Part shown: in pieces, positions 25,132 to 33,369 of the stretch | Position numbering within the stretch: position 1 is the first letter of the stretch | Layout of the letters: each line of letters starts with the position of its first letter | NCBI RefSeq assembly: GCF_025264685.1 | Contig: NZ_CP073721.1 | Span: 2,037,001 to 2,101,000, forward strand | Direction of reading: 5' to 3' | Length of the DNA: 64,000 nucleotides | DNA from: Dactylosporangium roseum | GTDB taxonomy: Bacteria > Actinomycetota > Actinomycetes > Mycobacteriales > Micromonosporaceae | The notes under the pieces: model-generated | What the model was told of the DNA's origin: nothing | Seen by the model: only the letters and a program-made list of their open reading frames with translations | Database searches by the model: none | Position numbers and translations under genes: made by a program

Positions 25132-27054
25132 TCACCGCAGCGCGTGGTAGATGGAGTCGAGGACCAGCGGGGCCAGGTTGGGCAGCTTGCCGCCGAGGTT
25201 GGGGTCGGTGACCCGGGTTTCCGGCCGCGCGCCCAGGAACTTGATCAGCGCGTCCCGCTCGGCCGGCTTCATCGGCTGGAAGATCAGCCGGTTGCACAGG
25301 ACGTCGAGGTAGGTCGCCAGCGTGGCCGCCGGCTGGGCCACCAGCGTGTCGGCCTTCGGGTTGGACAGGCCCTTCCACTGGCCCTGGACGAACGCGCGGT
25401 GCGCGTTCCAGGTCTCGAGCATGCCGGCCGCCGAGCTCCACGCGGTCGCCACGTCGGGGTAGCCGTCCGGCGGCTCCCAGCCCAGCGGCGGCTGGCCCAG
25501 CTTGCGCGTGAAGCTGTAGAGGTCATCGAGGGCCCTGGCCATGTCGCTGCCCGGCTTGGTGCCGACGACCCGGGCGGTCGCGACGAAGTTCTCCAGCGGC
25601 CGGCGGGTCTTGAGCCCGGCGGCGATCCAGAACTCCAGCGACCGGAACAGCACCTTGAGCACCGGCACGACGGCCGAGCCGCTCTCCTGGTACGTCTTGG
25701 CGAGCCGGTCCACCAGCGCCTGCGGCGGCGTGTCGCACACGAAGCGGACCGCGAGCTTGCGGGCGATGTAGCGCGCCGTCGACGGGTGCGTGGCGAGGTA
25801 CATCAGGTAGGCGTCGCCGACGGCCAGGCCGTCCTTGGCGGACTTGTTGGCATGCTGGAACCCCAGCACCTTCACGGCACCCGTCCAGTGGCGGCCCTGG
25901 TCGTACTTGAAGGTGCCGTCCCGCGCCGCCGTGCGCCCGGTCATCAGGTAGGCCGAGTTGCGCACGTCCTTCTCGGTGTAGCCGCCGTCGATCCCGACGG
26001 TGTGCAGTTCGAGCAGCTCCCGGCCGTAGTTCTCGTTGACGTTCCGCCGGTCCGACGACGTGTTGTCGAGGTACCGCATCATCGCCGGATCCCGCGCGGA
26101 CGCGATGAGCATGTCGGAGAACTTGCCCAGGGCGTGCTTGCGGATGACGTTGACGTCGTAGGGCACCCGGGTGTCCCAGCCGCCGTCGAAGGGGCTGGTG
26201 ATGTTGAGGTGGTTGTTCCAGAAGTCGACCATGACCTCGAACAACTGGCGCGTGCTCCAGATCTGGCGGGCGATGACGGCGCGGCTCAGCTCGTTCATCG
26301 CCTTGTTGTCGTACTCCTTGACCGCGGCGCGGATGTCGGCGGCGCCGGCCATCGTGGCCGTCGGGGTGGCCTTGAGCGCGGCGTCGGCGACCGGGTCCGG
26401 GAGGTTCGCCGGGTCGAGCTGCTGGTCGAGCCACGCGTCGATGCCTAGCTGCTTGACCGCGGCGATGTCGGCCTGGGTCGGCCCGAACGTGCAGCGGCGC
26501 AGGAGGTGCAGCACCGGGTCACGGTTGAGCGGCGACGGGAACCGGGGCGTGGCGCGCATGGCGGCCACCGCGGCGGCGGACGGGGTGTCGGCCAGACCCG
26601 ACGCGCCCAGGTCGTTGAGGTCGCCCTGCCCGCTGGTGTAGCTGCTGTCGCGGTTGGAGAAGGAGCCGGCCTCCTGGGGCGAGACGTTGCCGCCGCCGTT
26701 GCCGGTCTTCACGAAGTCGTCGCCGTCCGTCTCGGGACGGCCGAGCACGGCGGCCGCCCCCGAGCCCAGTCCGCCGATCGCGACGGCGCCGCCGCCGAGG
26801 GCCATGAGCGCCTGCCGGCGGTTGCGCGTCAGCTCGTGCAGTGCCGGGCGGCCGGCGCGCAGCCAGGCGGGTGCCGGGCCGCCGGGGCCGCGGCGCGGCT
26901 GGATGGCGGCGGTCTCGTCGTCCTGTGCCGTCTGCTTGTCGCGCAGCACCCGGGGGAGGGGAAACTCGCCCGTGTAATCGGCGAACAACGCGCCCTTGGA
27001 CTTCTTGGGCGCGTCCGCCGACGAGGGGTCGTCCGAGAAGAGCCGCTCCGGCAT
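25132..27054 (-). CDS. DUF1800 family protein
   Basis: A 640-residue protein. The N-terminal ~75 residues are charged and may be cytoplasmic or a long signal region. RNRRQALMALGGGAVAIGGLGSGAAAVLG (about 79-107) resembles a Tat or membrane-anchor segment. The rest matches DUF1800, with HLLRRCTFGPT near the domain start and the central VMVDFWNNHLNI and NENYGRELLELHTVG motifs. It is cotranscribed with the DUF1501 gene. Its transcription diverges from the kinase gene across a 224-base A+T-richer region (27055-27278) that must hold both promoters. Confidence 0.88.
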   Translation of the reverse strand: MPERLFSDDPSSADAPKKSKGALFADYTGEFPLPRVLRDKQTAQDDETAAIQPRRGPGGPAPAWLRAGRPALHELTRNRRQALMALGGGAVAIGGLGSGAAAVLGRPETDGDDFVKTGNGGGNVSPQEAGSFSNRDSSYTSGQGDLNDLGASGLADTPSAAAVAAMRATPRFPSPLNRDPVLHLLRRCTFGPTQADIAAVKQLGIDAWLDQQLDPANLPDPVADAALKATPTATMAGAADIRAAVKEYDNKAMNELSRAVIARQIWSTRQLFEVMVDFWNNHLNITSPFDGGWDTRVPYDVNVIRKHALGKFSDMLIASARDPAMMRYLDNTSSDRRNVNENYGRELLELHTVGIDGGYTEKDVRNSAYLMTGRTAARDGTFKYDQGRHWTGAVKVLGFQHANKSAKDGLAVGDAYLMYLATHPSTARYIARKLAVRFVCDTPPQALVDRLAKTYQESGSAVVPVLKVLFRSLEFWIAAGLKTRRPLENFVATARVVGTKPGSDMARALDDLYSFTRKLGQPPLGWEPPDGYPDVATAWSSAAGMLETWNAHRAFVQGQWKGLSNPKADTLVAQPAATLATYLDVLCNRLIFQPMKPAERDALIKFLGARPETRVTDPNLGGKLPNLAPLVLDSIYHALR

Positions 27055-27278
27055 TCCTGGCTACCACCTTCTGCGCGGTGACGAGGTACTGCGCCGGACA
27101 AGAACCCTAGTGAGCACGCTCTTCGCCCTCAAGCCGGGAAACGTGGGCGGAGTTCAACTCTGTCTTTGTTTTTGCTTAAGCGGATTCGTCAATACGGATG
27201 GCTACCCAAAGTTACCTCTTCCCTACGTAGCGCTGAAAGGTGTACGCATAAGTGAGGCGACGGTGGGGGAGGCATTGG

Positions 27279-29588
27279 GTGGAGGTCATCGGTGGCACGC
27301 CGGTCCGCCGCCGCCGTGGGGTCCGGCTCGCCGACCTCCCCGTCGCGGGCAAGCTCGGCCTCGTCCTCCTCGTGCCGCTGCTCGGCCTGCTGGGCCTGAT
27401 CGGCGTCGCGGCCGCCGTCGCCGCGGATCGGGCCGGTCGCGCGGGTGACCTGCGCGGCGTGACCGCTGCCGCGGCCGCGGCCGAGCGGGTCACCGACGGC
27501 CTCCAGAAGGAGCGTTTCCTCGCCGCGGCACGAAGCGCGGCCTCGGGAACCGCGGCCACCGCGATCCCGGGAACCGCGGCCTCGGGGGACCCGGCTCCGG
27601 GAGACACGCCCTCCGGAGGCGTCGCCACGGCCGGCCCGGCCGCCGGGAGCGCGGGCGGTGCCAGCACGAGTGCCGCGGCGGAGCGCGACACCGACGCCGC
27701 GGTGGCCCGGTTCCGGGGCGCCGTGACCCGGCTTGCCGCGAGCGACCCGGCCCGCCCGTCGCTCGACCGGATCAGCGCCGGGCTCGACGGGCTCGGGCCG
27801 CTGCGCGCCCGGGTCGCCGGCGGAGTGTCCGACCGGCTCGACCTGTTCCGGTACGACCAGCTCGCCGCCGACCTGATCGCGTTCCGGCAGAGCGTCGCCG
27901 ACCGGCCCGCACCCGCGGCCGTGCGCACGGCGGCCCGGGCCGCCGGCTGGCTCGCCGCCGCCCGCGAGGAGCTTGCCCTGTGCCAGGTCGCGGTGGTCCA
28001 CGGCGTCGCCACCCCGGCCCACCAGCAGGCGGTGATCGCACACCGCGCCACGCACCTCGACGCGCTGCGCCGCTTCTCGGCCGACGCCCCGCCGCAGTGG
28101 CGGGCCGCGCTCGACCGCGTGCCGTCGGCCGCCGGATCGGCCGCCGTCGACCAGGCACTGCTGCGATCGGAGCCGGCCCCGGACTTCATCGCGCTCGCCC
28201 TGGCCCACCTCGACGGCCTGCGTGCCGTCGCCGGCCTCGTCGACGCCGATCTCACCCGGCTCGTCGCCGACGTCCGCGCCGCGCGGCAGCGCATCATGGC
28301 CGGCGGTGCCGTGCTGATGCTGGCGATCGTCGCCGGCTCGGTCTGGCTCGCCGTGGCGGTGGGCCGGTCGACGAGCCGGTCGCTGCGCGCGCTGCGGGCC
28401 GGAGCGCTCCGGGTGGCGTACGAGCGGCTGCCGCAGACCGCCGGCGCCCTGCGCGACGCCGACGCCGCCACCGCGTACGAGCTCGCCGCTCAGCAGGCCG
28501 GCATGACGGAGATACCGGTCGCGGGGCGGGACGAGATCGGCCGGGTCGCCGAGGCGTTCGACGCCGTGCGGCGCGAGGCGGTGCGCGCCGTCGCGGAGCA
28601 GGCCGCGCTGCGCGCCGGCACGTCCGCCGTGCTGGTCGACCTGGCCCGGCGCGGCCGGCGGCTCGCCGACGCGCTGCTCGAGCGCATCGATGCCGCCGAG
28701 CGCGACGAGGCCGATCCCGGCCGGCTGGCCGAGCTGTTCGGCTTCGACCACCTCGCCACCCGCATCCGGCACGGCAACCAGAGCCTGCTGGTGCTCGCCG
28801 GGGCCGACACCGCCCGTGCGCACCCGCGCCCGGTCCCGCTGGTCGACGTGTTGCGGGCCGCCCAGTCGCAGATCCTCGACTACGCCCGGGTGGACTTCGG
28901 CCGGGTCGACGGCGACGTCGCGCTCGCGCCGGAGGCCGTCGACGGGGTCGTGCACCTGCTCGCCGAGTTGCTCGACAACGCCACCCGCAACAGCCCGCCC
29001 GACCGGCCGGTGCTCGTCGACGGGTGGCGCACCGGCGACGGCACCCTGATCGAGGTGGCCGACCGCGGCCCCGGCCTCGACGCGGACCGGCTGGCCGAGC
29101 TCAACCGCCGCCTCGACGAGCCGCCACCGCTCGGCGTCGCCGATCCGGGGTGCACGGGCCTCGTTGTCGTGGCACGGCTCGCGGCCCGCTACGGCCTCGG
29201 CGTGACGCTGCGACCGGGACGGGTCGACGGCCTCGTCGCGGTCGTGCGGCTGCCGGGTGAGCTCACCCACGCCGCCGAGCCGGTGCCGATCGTGCCCACT
29301 GGGGCGCGGCTGGTGCTGCCCCGGCCGCTGGAGCGCAGTCCCGCCCTGCCCGGCGCGGAGCCGGTCGACGTCCCCGCCCGGCGTGCCGCGGGCGCGGTGC
29401 CGGTGATCCCCGGCCCGGCCGCGGGGCCCGTCGTGCGGCCGGACGGTCCCACGGTGGAGGCCGAGGCGGAGGCGGTACGGGAGCTGCTGTCGACCTATCA
29501 GCACACCTTCGGAAGATTCGGCTCCGCGCGACGGGTCAGCGTCGCCGAGAAGGCCGCCGACAACACGGAAGGAACCTCCGCGACATGA
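27279..29588 (+). CDS. Conservon-type membrane sensor histidine kinase
   Basis: A 769-residue protein. Membrane helices lie at ~20-45 and ~340-360 and flank an Ala-rich extracytoplasmic domain of the nitrate/nitrite-sensing (NIT)-like helical type. A HAMP-like linker follows. The kinase core has DHLATRIRHGNQSLLVLAG as H-box, ELLDNATRNSPP as N-box and DRGPGLD as G1. The C-terminal ~90 residues are Pro/Ala-rich. GTG 27279 was chosen because GGGGGAGG lies 6 bases upstream; GTG 27252 has none. It overlaps the roadblock gene by ATGA. It is the second such kinase in the window. Confidence 0.88.
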   Translation: MEVIGGTPVRRRRGVRLADLPVAGKLGLVLLVPLLGLLGLIGVAAAVAADRAGRAGDLRGVTAAAAAAERVTDGLQKERFLAAARSAASGTAATAIPGTAASGDPAPGDTPSGGVATAGPAAGSAGGASTSAAAERDTDAAVARFRGAVTRLAASDPARPSLDRISAGLDGLGPLRARVAGGVSDRLDLFRYDQLAADLIAFRQSVADRPAPAAVRTAARAAGWLAAAREELALCQVAVVHGVATPAHQQAVIAHRATHLDALRRFSADAPPQWRAALDRVPSAAGSAAVDQALLRSEPAPDFIALALAHLDGLRAVAGLVDADLTRLVADVRAARQRIMAGGAVLMLAIVAGSVWLAVAVGRSTSRSLRALRAGALRVAYERLPQTAGALRDADAATAYELAAQQAGMTEIPVAGRDEIGRVAEAFDAVRREAVRAVAEQAALRAGTSAVLVDLARRGRRLADALLERIDAAERDEADPGRLAELFGFDHLATRIRHGNQSLLVLAGADTARAHPRPVPLVDVLRAAQSQILDYARVDFGRVDGDVALAPEAVDGVVHLLAELLDNATRNSPPDRPVLVDGWRTGDGTLIEVADRGPGLDADRLAELNRRLDEPPPLGVADPGCTGLVVVARLAARYGLGVTLRPGRVDGLVAVVRLPGELTHAAEPVPIVPTGARLVLPRPLERSPALPGAEPVDVPARRAAGAVPVIPGPAAGPVVRPDGPTVEAEAEAVRELLSTYQHTFGRFGSARRVSVAEKAADNTEGTSAT

Positions 29589-29977
29589 CTCCGAGCACGG
29601 GGCTCGACGTGCTGCTGAGCGGCCTCACCCGGCGGGTGCCCGGGATCCGCCACACGGTGGCCGTCTCCGGCGACGGACTGCTCGTCGCCGCCTCCGAGGA
29701 ACTGCCCCCCGAGCGGGCCGACCAGCTCGCCGCCATGGTCGCCGGTGCGGTGTCGCTGGCACACGGCGTGTCGGCGTGCACGGCGGGCGGTCCGGTCCTG
29801 CGCACCATCGTGGCGATGGGGCGCAGCCTGCTGCTGGTCATGGCACTGGGTGACGGCGAGTCGCAGGCCAGCCTCGCCACGCTGGCCGAGCCCGACTGCG
29901 ACATCGGCGAGGTGGCCTTCCAGATGTCGGGGCTGGTCGCCGAGGTCGGCACGGCACTGATCCCGTCGAGCCGGTAA
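29585..29977 (+). CDS. Roadblock/LC7 domain protein (second copy)
   Basis: A 130-residue paralogue of the protein at 935-1327, with LLSGLTRRVPGIRHTVAVSGDGLLVAASEELPPERADQLAAM in the same arrangement. It overlaps the kinase stop (ATGA), so the two are translationally coupled. No DUF742 or GTPase gene follows; the next gene is a converging YihY protein. This makes it a two-gene signalling module that must use a GTPase encoded elsewhere, perhaps the one at 1440 (inference). Confidence 0.88.
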   Translation: MTPSTGLDVLLSGLTRRVPGIRHTVAVSGDGLLVAASEELPPERADQLAAMVAGAVSLAHGVSACTAGGPVLRTIVAMGRSLLLVMALGDGESQASLATLAEPDCDIGEVAFQMSGLVAEVGTALIPSSR

Positions 29978-29991
29978 GTGCCCGCGGGCGG

Positions 29992-30966
29992 CTACGACAA
30001 CCCGATGTCGTGGTCGTCCTTGACCTTGCTGTCGTCGCGCAGCGGCACGAAGGGCTCCTCGTCGGCGGGCAGGCCGCGCTCGATGGCCCGGCCGCGCTCC
30101 AGCTCGGCGTCGAACTCCGCGCCCAGCAGGATCGCGATGTTGGAGATCCACAGCCAGACCAGGAACGCGATGATGCCGCCGAGCGTGCCATAGGTCTTGT
30201 TGTACGACGAGAAGTTCGACACGTAGATCGCGAAGGCGCCGGACGCCACCAGCCAGATGAACACCGCCAGCACGCCGCCGGGGGTGATCCACCGGAACCC
30301 GGACTGCCGCGCGTTCGGCGCCGCCCGGTAGAGGATCGCCAGGATCAGCATGACCACCACCAGCAGCACCGGCCACTTGGCGATGTCCCACACCCGGACC
30401 GCCTGGCTCGACAGCCCGATCCAGCCGCCGGCCTGCTCGGCGAACCTGCCGGTGAAGACGACGCTCAGCGCGGCGAGCGCGATCAGCGCGCCCACGACCA
30501 TCGTGATGCCCAGCCGGATCGGCAGCACCTTCCAGATCGGGCGACCCTCCGGCACGTCGTAGATCGCGTTGGCGGCCCGGATGAACGCCCCGACGTAACC
30601 GGAGGCGGTCCAGATCGCACCGAGCAGACCGACGATCGCCAGGATGCCGGCCGAGCTGGAGCCACGCTTCAGCTCGTCGACGGCGCCGCTCACCGGACCC
30701 GCGATGGAGCCGGGGAACAGCGCCTGGGTGCTCCGCAGTACCGCGTCCTGCGTGGTGTCGGTCAGGAGCATCCCCGACACCGACAGCAGCACCAGGATGC
30801 CGGGGAAGATGGACAGGACGCCGTAGTACGTCAGGGCGGCGGCCCAGTCGGTGAGGTTGTCGTTGTTGAACTCCTTGACGGTGCGCTTGAACACCTCGAC
30901 CCAGGAGCGTTTCGTCAACTGCGTCGGCTTTTCGGGCGCGCCTTCGAGCTTCGGGTCCTCAGTCAT
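29992..30966 (-). CDS. YihY/BrkB (UPF0761) family membrane protein
   Basis: A 324-residue protein with about six membrane helices. The family signature DWAAALTYYGVLSIFPGILVLLS is near the N-terminus and FLVWLWISNIAILLGAEFDAELERGRA near the end. Formerly called ribonuclease BN, the family is now thought to be a membrane transporter or structural protein of unknown role. ATG 30966 has GAGGTGG upstream. A shorter, more divergent paralogue lies at 35223-36107. Confidence 0.9.
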   Translation of the reverse strand: MTEDPKLEGAPEKPTQLTKRSWVEVFKRTVKEFNNDNLTDWAAALTYYGVLSIFPGILVLLSVSGMLLTDTTQDAVLRSTQALFPGSIAGPVSGAVDELKRGSSSAGILAIVGLLGAIWTASGYVGAFIRAANAIYDVPEGRPIWKVLPIRLGITMVVGALIALAALSVVFTGRFAEQAGGWIGLSSQAVRVWDIAKWPVLLVVVMLILAILYRAAPNARQSGFRWITPGGVLAVFIWLVASGAFAIYVSNFSSYNKTYGTLGGIIAFLVWLWISNIAILLGAEFDAELERGRAIERGLPADEEPFVPLRDDSKVKDDHDIGLS

Positions 30967-31025
30967 CACACGCCACCTCATCCGCCGGGGTCGGTACGCT
31001 TTCTATGCCCGGCGAAACTGGGGGG

Positions 31026-31421
31026 TTAACGTTCCGGTGCGACCCTTCCGGCCCTTACCAGCGCCAGTCGCACCATGTCGACCAGTTCGGTGGCGCGGAA
31101 GGGCTTGGCGATGACCGACGCCTCGGGGCCGAGCTCGACGACGGCGGCGTCGAAGTAGGGCAGCCCGGACATGTACATGATCATCGCGTCCGGGCACGTG
31201 GCGCGGACCGTTCCGGCGACCTGCACGCCGGAGCCGTCGTCGAGCTTGAGATCGGTGATCGCCAGGTCGATGCCCTTGGGGTGCTCGGCGCACAGCCGCT
31301 CGGCACCGGCCAGCCCGGAAGCGGTCAACACCTCGGCGCCGGCGCGGCTGAGCACCCGGCGGACGATCTCACACAGGTCCGGCTCGTCGTCTACGACCAG
31401 GATGCGCAGGTGCTCGAGCAT
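31026..31421 (-). CDS. Single-domain response regulator (receiver only)
   Basis: A 131-residue CheY-like receiver. The acidic pocket is Asp11-Asp12, the phosphorylation site Asp57 (AITDLKL), and the conserved Lys is in VIAKPFR. There is no output domain. ATG 31421 gives the standard LRILVVDDEPD start, with GGGG as a weak ribosome-binding site. No kinase is adjacent. It may act in a phosphorelay or bind a partner directly. Confidence 0.9.
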   Translation of the reverse strand: MLEHLRILVVDDEPDLCEIVRRVLSRAGAEVLTASGLAGAERLCAEHPKGIDLAITDLKLDDGSGVQVAGTVRATCPDAMIMYMSGLPYFDAAVVELGPEASVIAKPFRATELVDMVRLALVRAGRVAPER

Positions 31422-31476
31422 GTCCCCACGATAAGCCGCCGACCGGGTGAAATCCGGAGCTTGCGCAGGCTGCGGC

Positions 31477-32211
31477 CTAGTTCGCGTCACTCACCGGGCT
31501 CGTCGGCGGGACGCGCGGCGCGGTGCGCGGCGCGGTGCCCGGCCGGATCCGCCGGCGGCTGAAGCCGAGGAACGCCACCAACAGGCACGCCACGACGAGC
31601 ACCACCGCGGCGAAGGTCCACCAGGCCGGCGGGCCCGACTTCGGCTCGGGCAGCAGCGCCCCCGGATCGGCGGACGGGCCGGTGCGGAGGTCGGCCGGCG
31701 CGGCGGCCACGCTCGTCCCGACCGGCGCCGCCGTCTCGGCCGGGCCGCGGGTGGCGTCGGCGCTCGGGCTCTTGCTGCCGGCGGACCTGCCCGGCTTCGC
31801 GCCGGTGGTCACCGTGAAGGAGAAGCTGCCGTGGCTCGCGCGGCCCGCGGTGCTGGTGGTCGAGTAGGACACGGTGTAGCGACCGGCCGCGCCGTCCGGC
31901 ACCGACACCACGACTCTCGCCATCTCGTTGCGGACCGTCAGGCCGCCCAGCTCGACCGCCGCGCCGGACGGGTCGGTCAAGGTGACCTGCCCCTCGATGA
32001 GGGTCTCGTTGAAGTGCAGCTCGAGCTGCCGGGGCAGGTGCGCGACGTGCGTCTCGGCGGCCGGGTCGCTGCTGACCAGGGACAGCCGCGGGACGTATGC
32101 GGACGCGTTCGCCGCGAATGCCAGGACGCTGAGCAATCCGGCAACGGCGGCGAACCGCGACGACCACCGGCGCCCGGTGGCCGCGAGCCTGTTCACTAAT
32201 CGCCCGGTCAT
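31477..32211 (-). CDS. CopC-domain secreted/membrane-anchored protein lacking the N-terminal copper His
   Basis: A 244-residue protein. A signal peptide ends around ANASA (residue 38). A CopC-like beta-sandwich follows (PRLSLVSSDPAAETHVAHLPRQLELHFNETL ... YTVSYSTTSTAGRASHGSFSFTV). After a low-complexity linker, one C-terminal membrane helix (TFAAVVLVVACLLVAFLGF) and a basic tail complete it. Typical CopC mature proteins begin with His, a copper(II) ligand. Here the mature N-terminus appears to be Tyr39, so canonical Cu(II) binding is doubtful. No CopD-fused domain is present. Confidence 0.8.
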   Translation of the reverse strand: MTGRLVNRLAATGRRWSSRFAAVAGLLSVLAFAANASAYVPRLSLVSSDPAAETHVAHLPRQLELHFNETLIEGQVTLTDPSGAAVELGGLTVRNEMARVVVSVPDGAAGRYTVSYSTTSTAGRASHGSFSFTVTTGAKPGRSAGSKSPSADATRGPAETAAPVGTSVAAAPADLRTGPSADPGALLPEPKSGPPAWWTFAAVVLVVACLLVAFLGFSRRRIRPGTAPRTAPRVPPTSPVSDAN

Positions 32212-32274
32212 GGGCGGAAACGATAGTGCATTGACCGATCGCGGTGCGGATAGCGGGTGCTAGCGTGCCGTTTC

Positions 32275-33108
32275 ATGGCTGCCAGGTGGCGTGAACTGTT
32301 GCAAATCGACCGCCCTCCGGCACCCACTCCGGCCAGCCGTCGTCTACGCCGCCTCATATTGATCACCGCCGTCGTGGCTGTGGTCGTGGACGTCGTCAAT
32401 CTGGAGTATTCGGCGGAGGCGGGATTCGGCCTCGCCGTCCGTACCGTCTGGGCGATGCTGCGCGCATTGGGCTTTTTGTTCCTGATGCGCGAGGTACGGT
32501 TCGGCCGGCTCACCGCCCGCCCGTTCGGGCTGATCCTGACGGTCACCACGATCTTCGCCTCGGCCCGGCTCGTGCAACCCCGCGCGGACGGCCTGCTGCC
32601 GCCATGGCCGGTGATCGCGGGGCTGCTGGTCGTCGCCGTGCTGTGCGTGGCGATCGTCTGGTACCTGTTCCGCTCGCCCGCCATCGAGGCGCACCTCAGC
32701 CGCCGCGCGCCCCGGCGGCCGATCCCGCCCTGGGCGCTCACCGCCCGGGTCGCCGCCCTGTCCTACTCGGCACTGCTGTTCGTGCCCTGCCTGGTCGCGC
32801 TGGGCTCATTGTTCGACACGCCGCGCCGGCCGCCGGAGATCGCCGTGCCGCTGGTGCTCTCCTGGTTCGTGCTCGCCCTGGTGGTCGGCTTCGTCGCCGG
32901 CGTGATCAGCTTCGTGACGCTCTTCGGCCACGCGTGGGCCCGTGTGCTGCTGGCCATGGTCAGCGTCTTCGTCATGGTGGTGCAGCCGGTCCTGTGCTGG
33001 CTGCTGCTCGGCGTCGACGGGCTCCTCCGCGACGGCGTCCCGCTGGTGCTGGCCGCGCTGCTGTGCCTCTACGGGCTGGCGAGGTCCCGGGCCGGCGCCT
33101 CGGCGTGA
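32275..33108 (+). CDS. Polytopic membrane protein of unknown function
   Basis: A 277-residue protein with six or seven predicted membrane helices and short loops. The first helix follows a basic RRLRR stretch. I do not recognise the family. ATG 32275 was chosen because TAGCGT at 32261-32266 lies 8 bases upstream, which fits a leaderless transcript; no Shine-Dalgarno is present. It is divergent from the CopC gene, sharing a 63-base intergenic region, so common regulation is possible. Confidence 0.7.
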   Translation: MAARWRELLQIDRPPAPTPASRRLRRLILITAVVAVVVDVVNLEYSAEAGFGLAVRTVWAMLRALGFLFLMREVRFGRLTARPFGLILTVTTIFASARLVQPRADGLLPPWPVIAGLLVVAVLCVAIVWYLFRSPAIEAHLSRRAPRRPIPPWALTARVAALSYSALLFVPCLVALGSLFDTPRRPPEIAVPLVLSWFVLALVVGFVAGVISFVTLFGHAWARVLLAMVSVFVMVVQPVLCWLLLGVDGLLRDGVPLVLAALLCLYGLARSRAGASA

Positions 33109-33193
33109 GCACCTGGAGCGGAACGCGGCTGCCCGCGAGGTCCACCCGGCCCCCGAGGACCTCACCGCGCTGGCGCCGGCGGGGCCCGCCTTG

Positions 33194-33303
33194 TACGCTG
33201 CACCACGTGTCCGCGCGACTGAATAGCTGGTGGCCCGCCTGACCAGGCGGCCCACTTCCGCGTGACACCATTTCCGCGGCCGCCAGACGAGGCGGTCGCT
33301 TTT
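33194..33303 (+). promoter_or_regulatory. trp operon-type transcription attenuator
   Basis: A -10 box TACGCT (33194-33199) precedes a leader peptide with tandem Trp codons (33207-33242). Region 1 (tggcccgcct, 33231-33240) pairs with region 2 (aggcggccca, 33245-33254). Region 3 (gcggccgcc, 33276-33284) pairs with region 4 (ggcggtcgc, 33291-33299) to make a terminator followed by TTTT. The antiterminator is region 2 GGCGGCC pairing with region 3 GGCCGCC. All four segments of a classical ribosome-mediated attenuator are therefore present. Confidence 0.88.
33207..33242 (+). CDS. trpL: trp leader peptide, 11 residues with tandem Trp
   Basis: GTG TCC GCG CGA CTG AAT AGC TGG TGG CCC GCC TGA encodes (M)SARLNSWWPA. 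The two adjacent Trp codons sit at the start of attenuator region 1, where a ribosome stalled for tryptophan would free region 2 to form the antiterminator. GTG is 7 bases after a -10 box and has no Shine-Dalgarno, so the leader is probably translated from a leaderless mRNA. Confidence 0.85.
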   Translation: MSARLNSWWPA

Positions 33304-33369
33304 CGTTCCCCACAACGGGGGCCGGTCGCCTCGGGACGGCACCGACCGACCCACCCGAAGGGAACGCCC

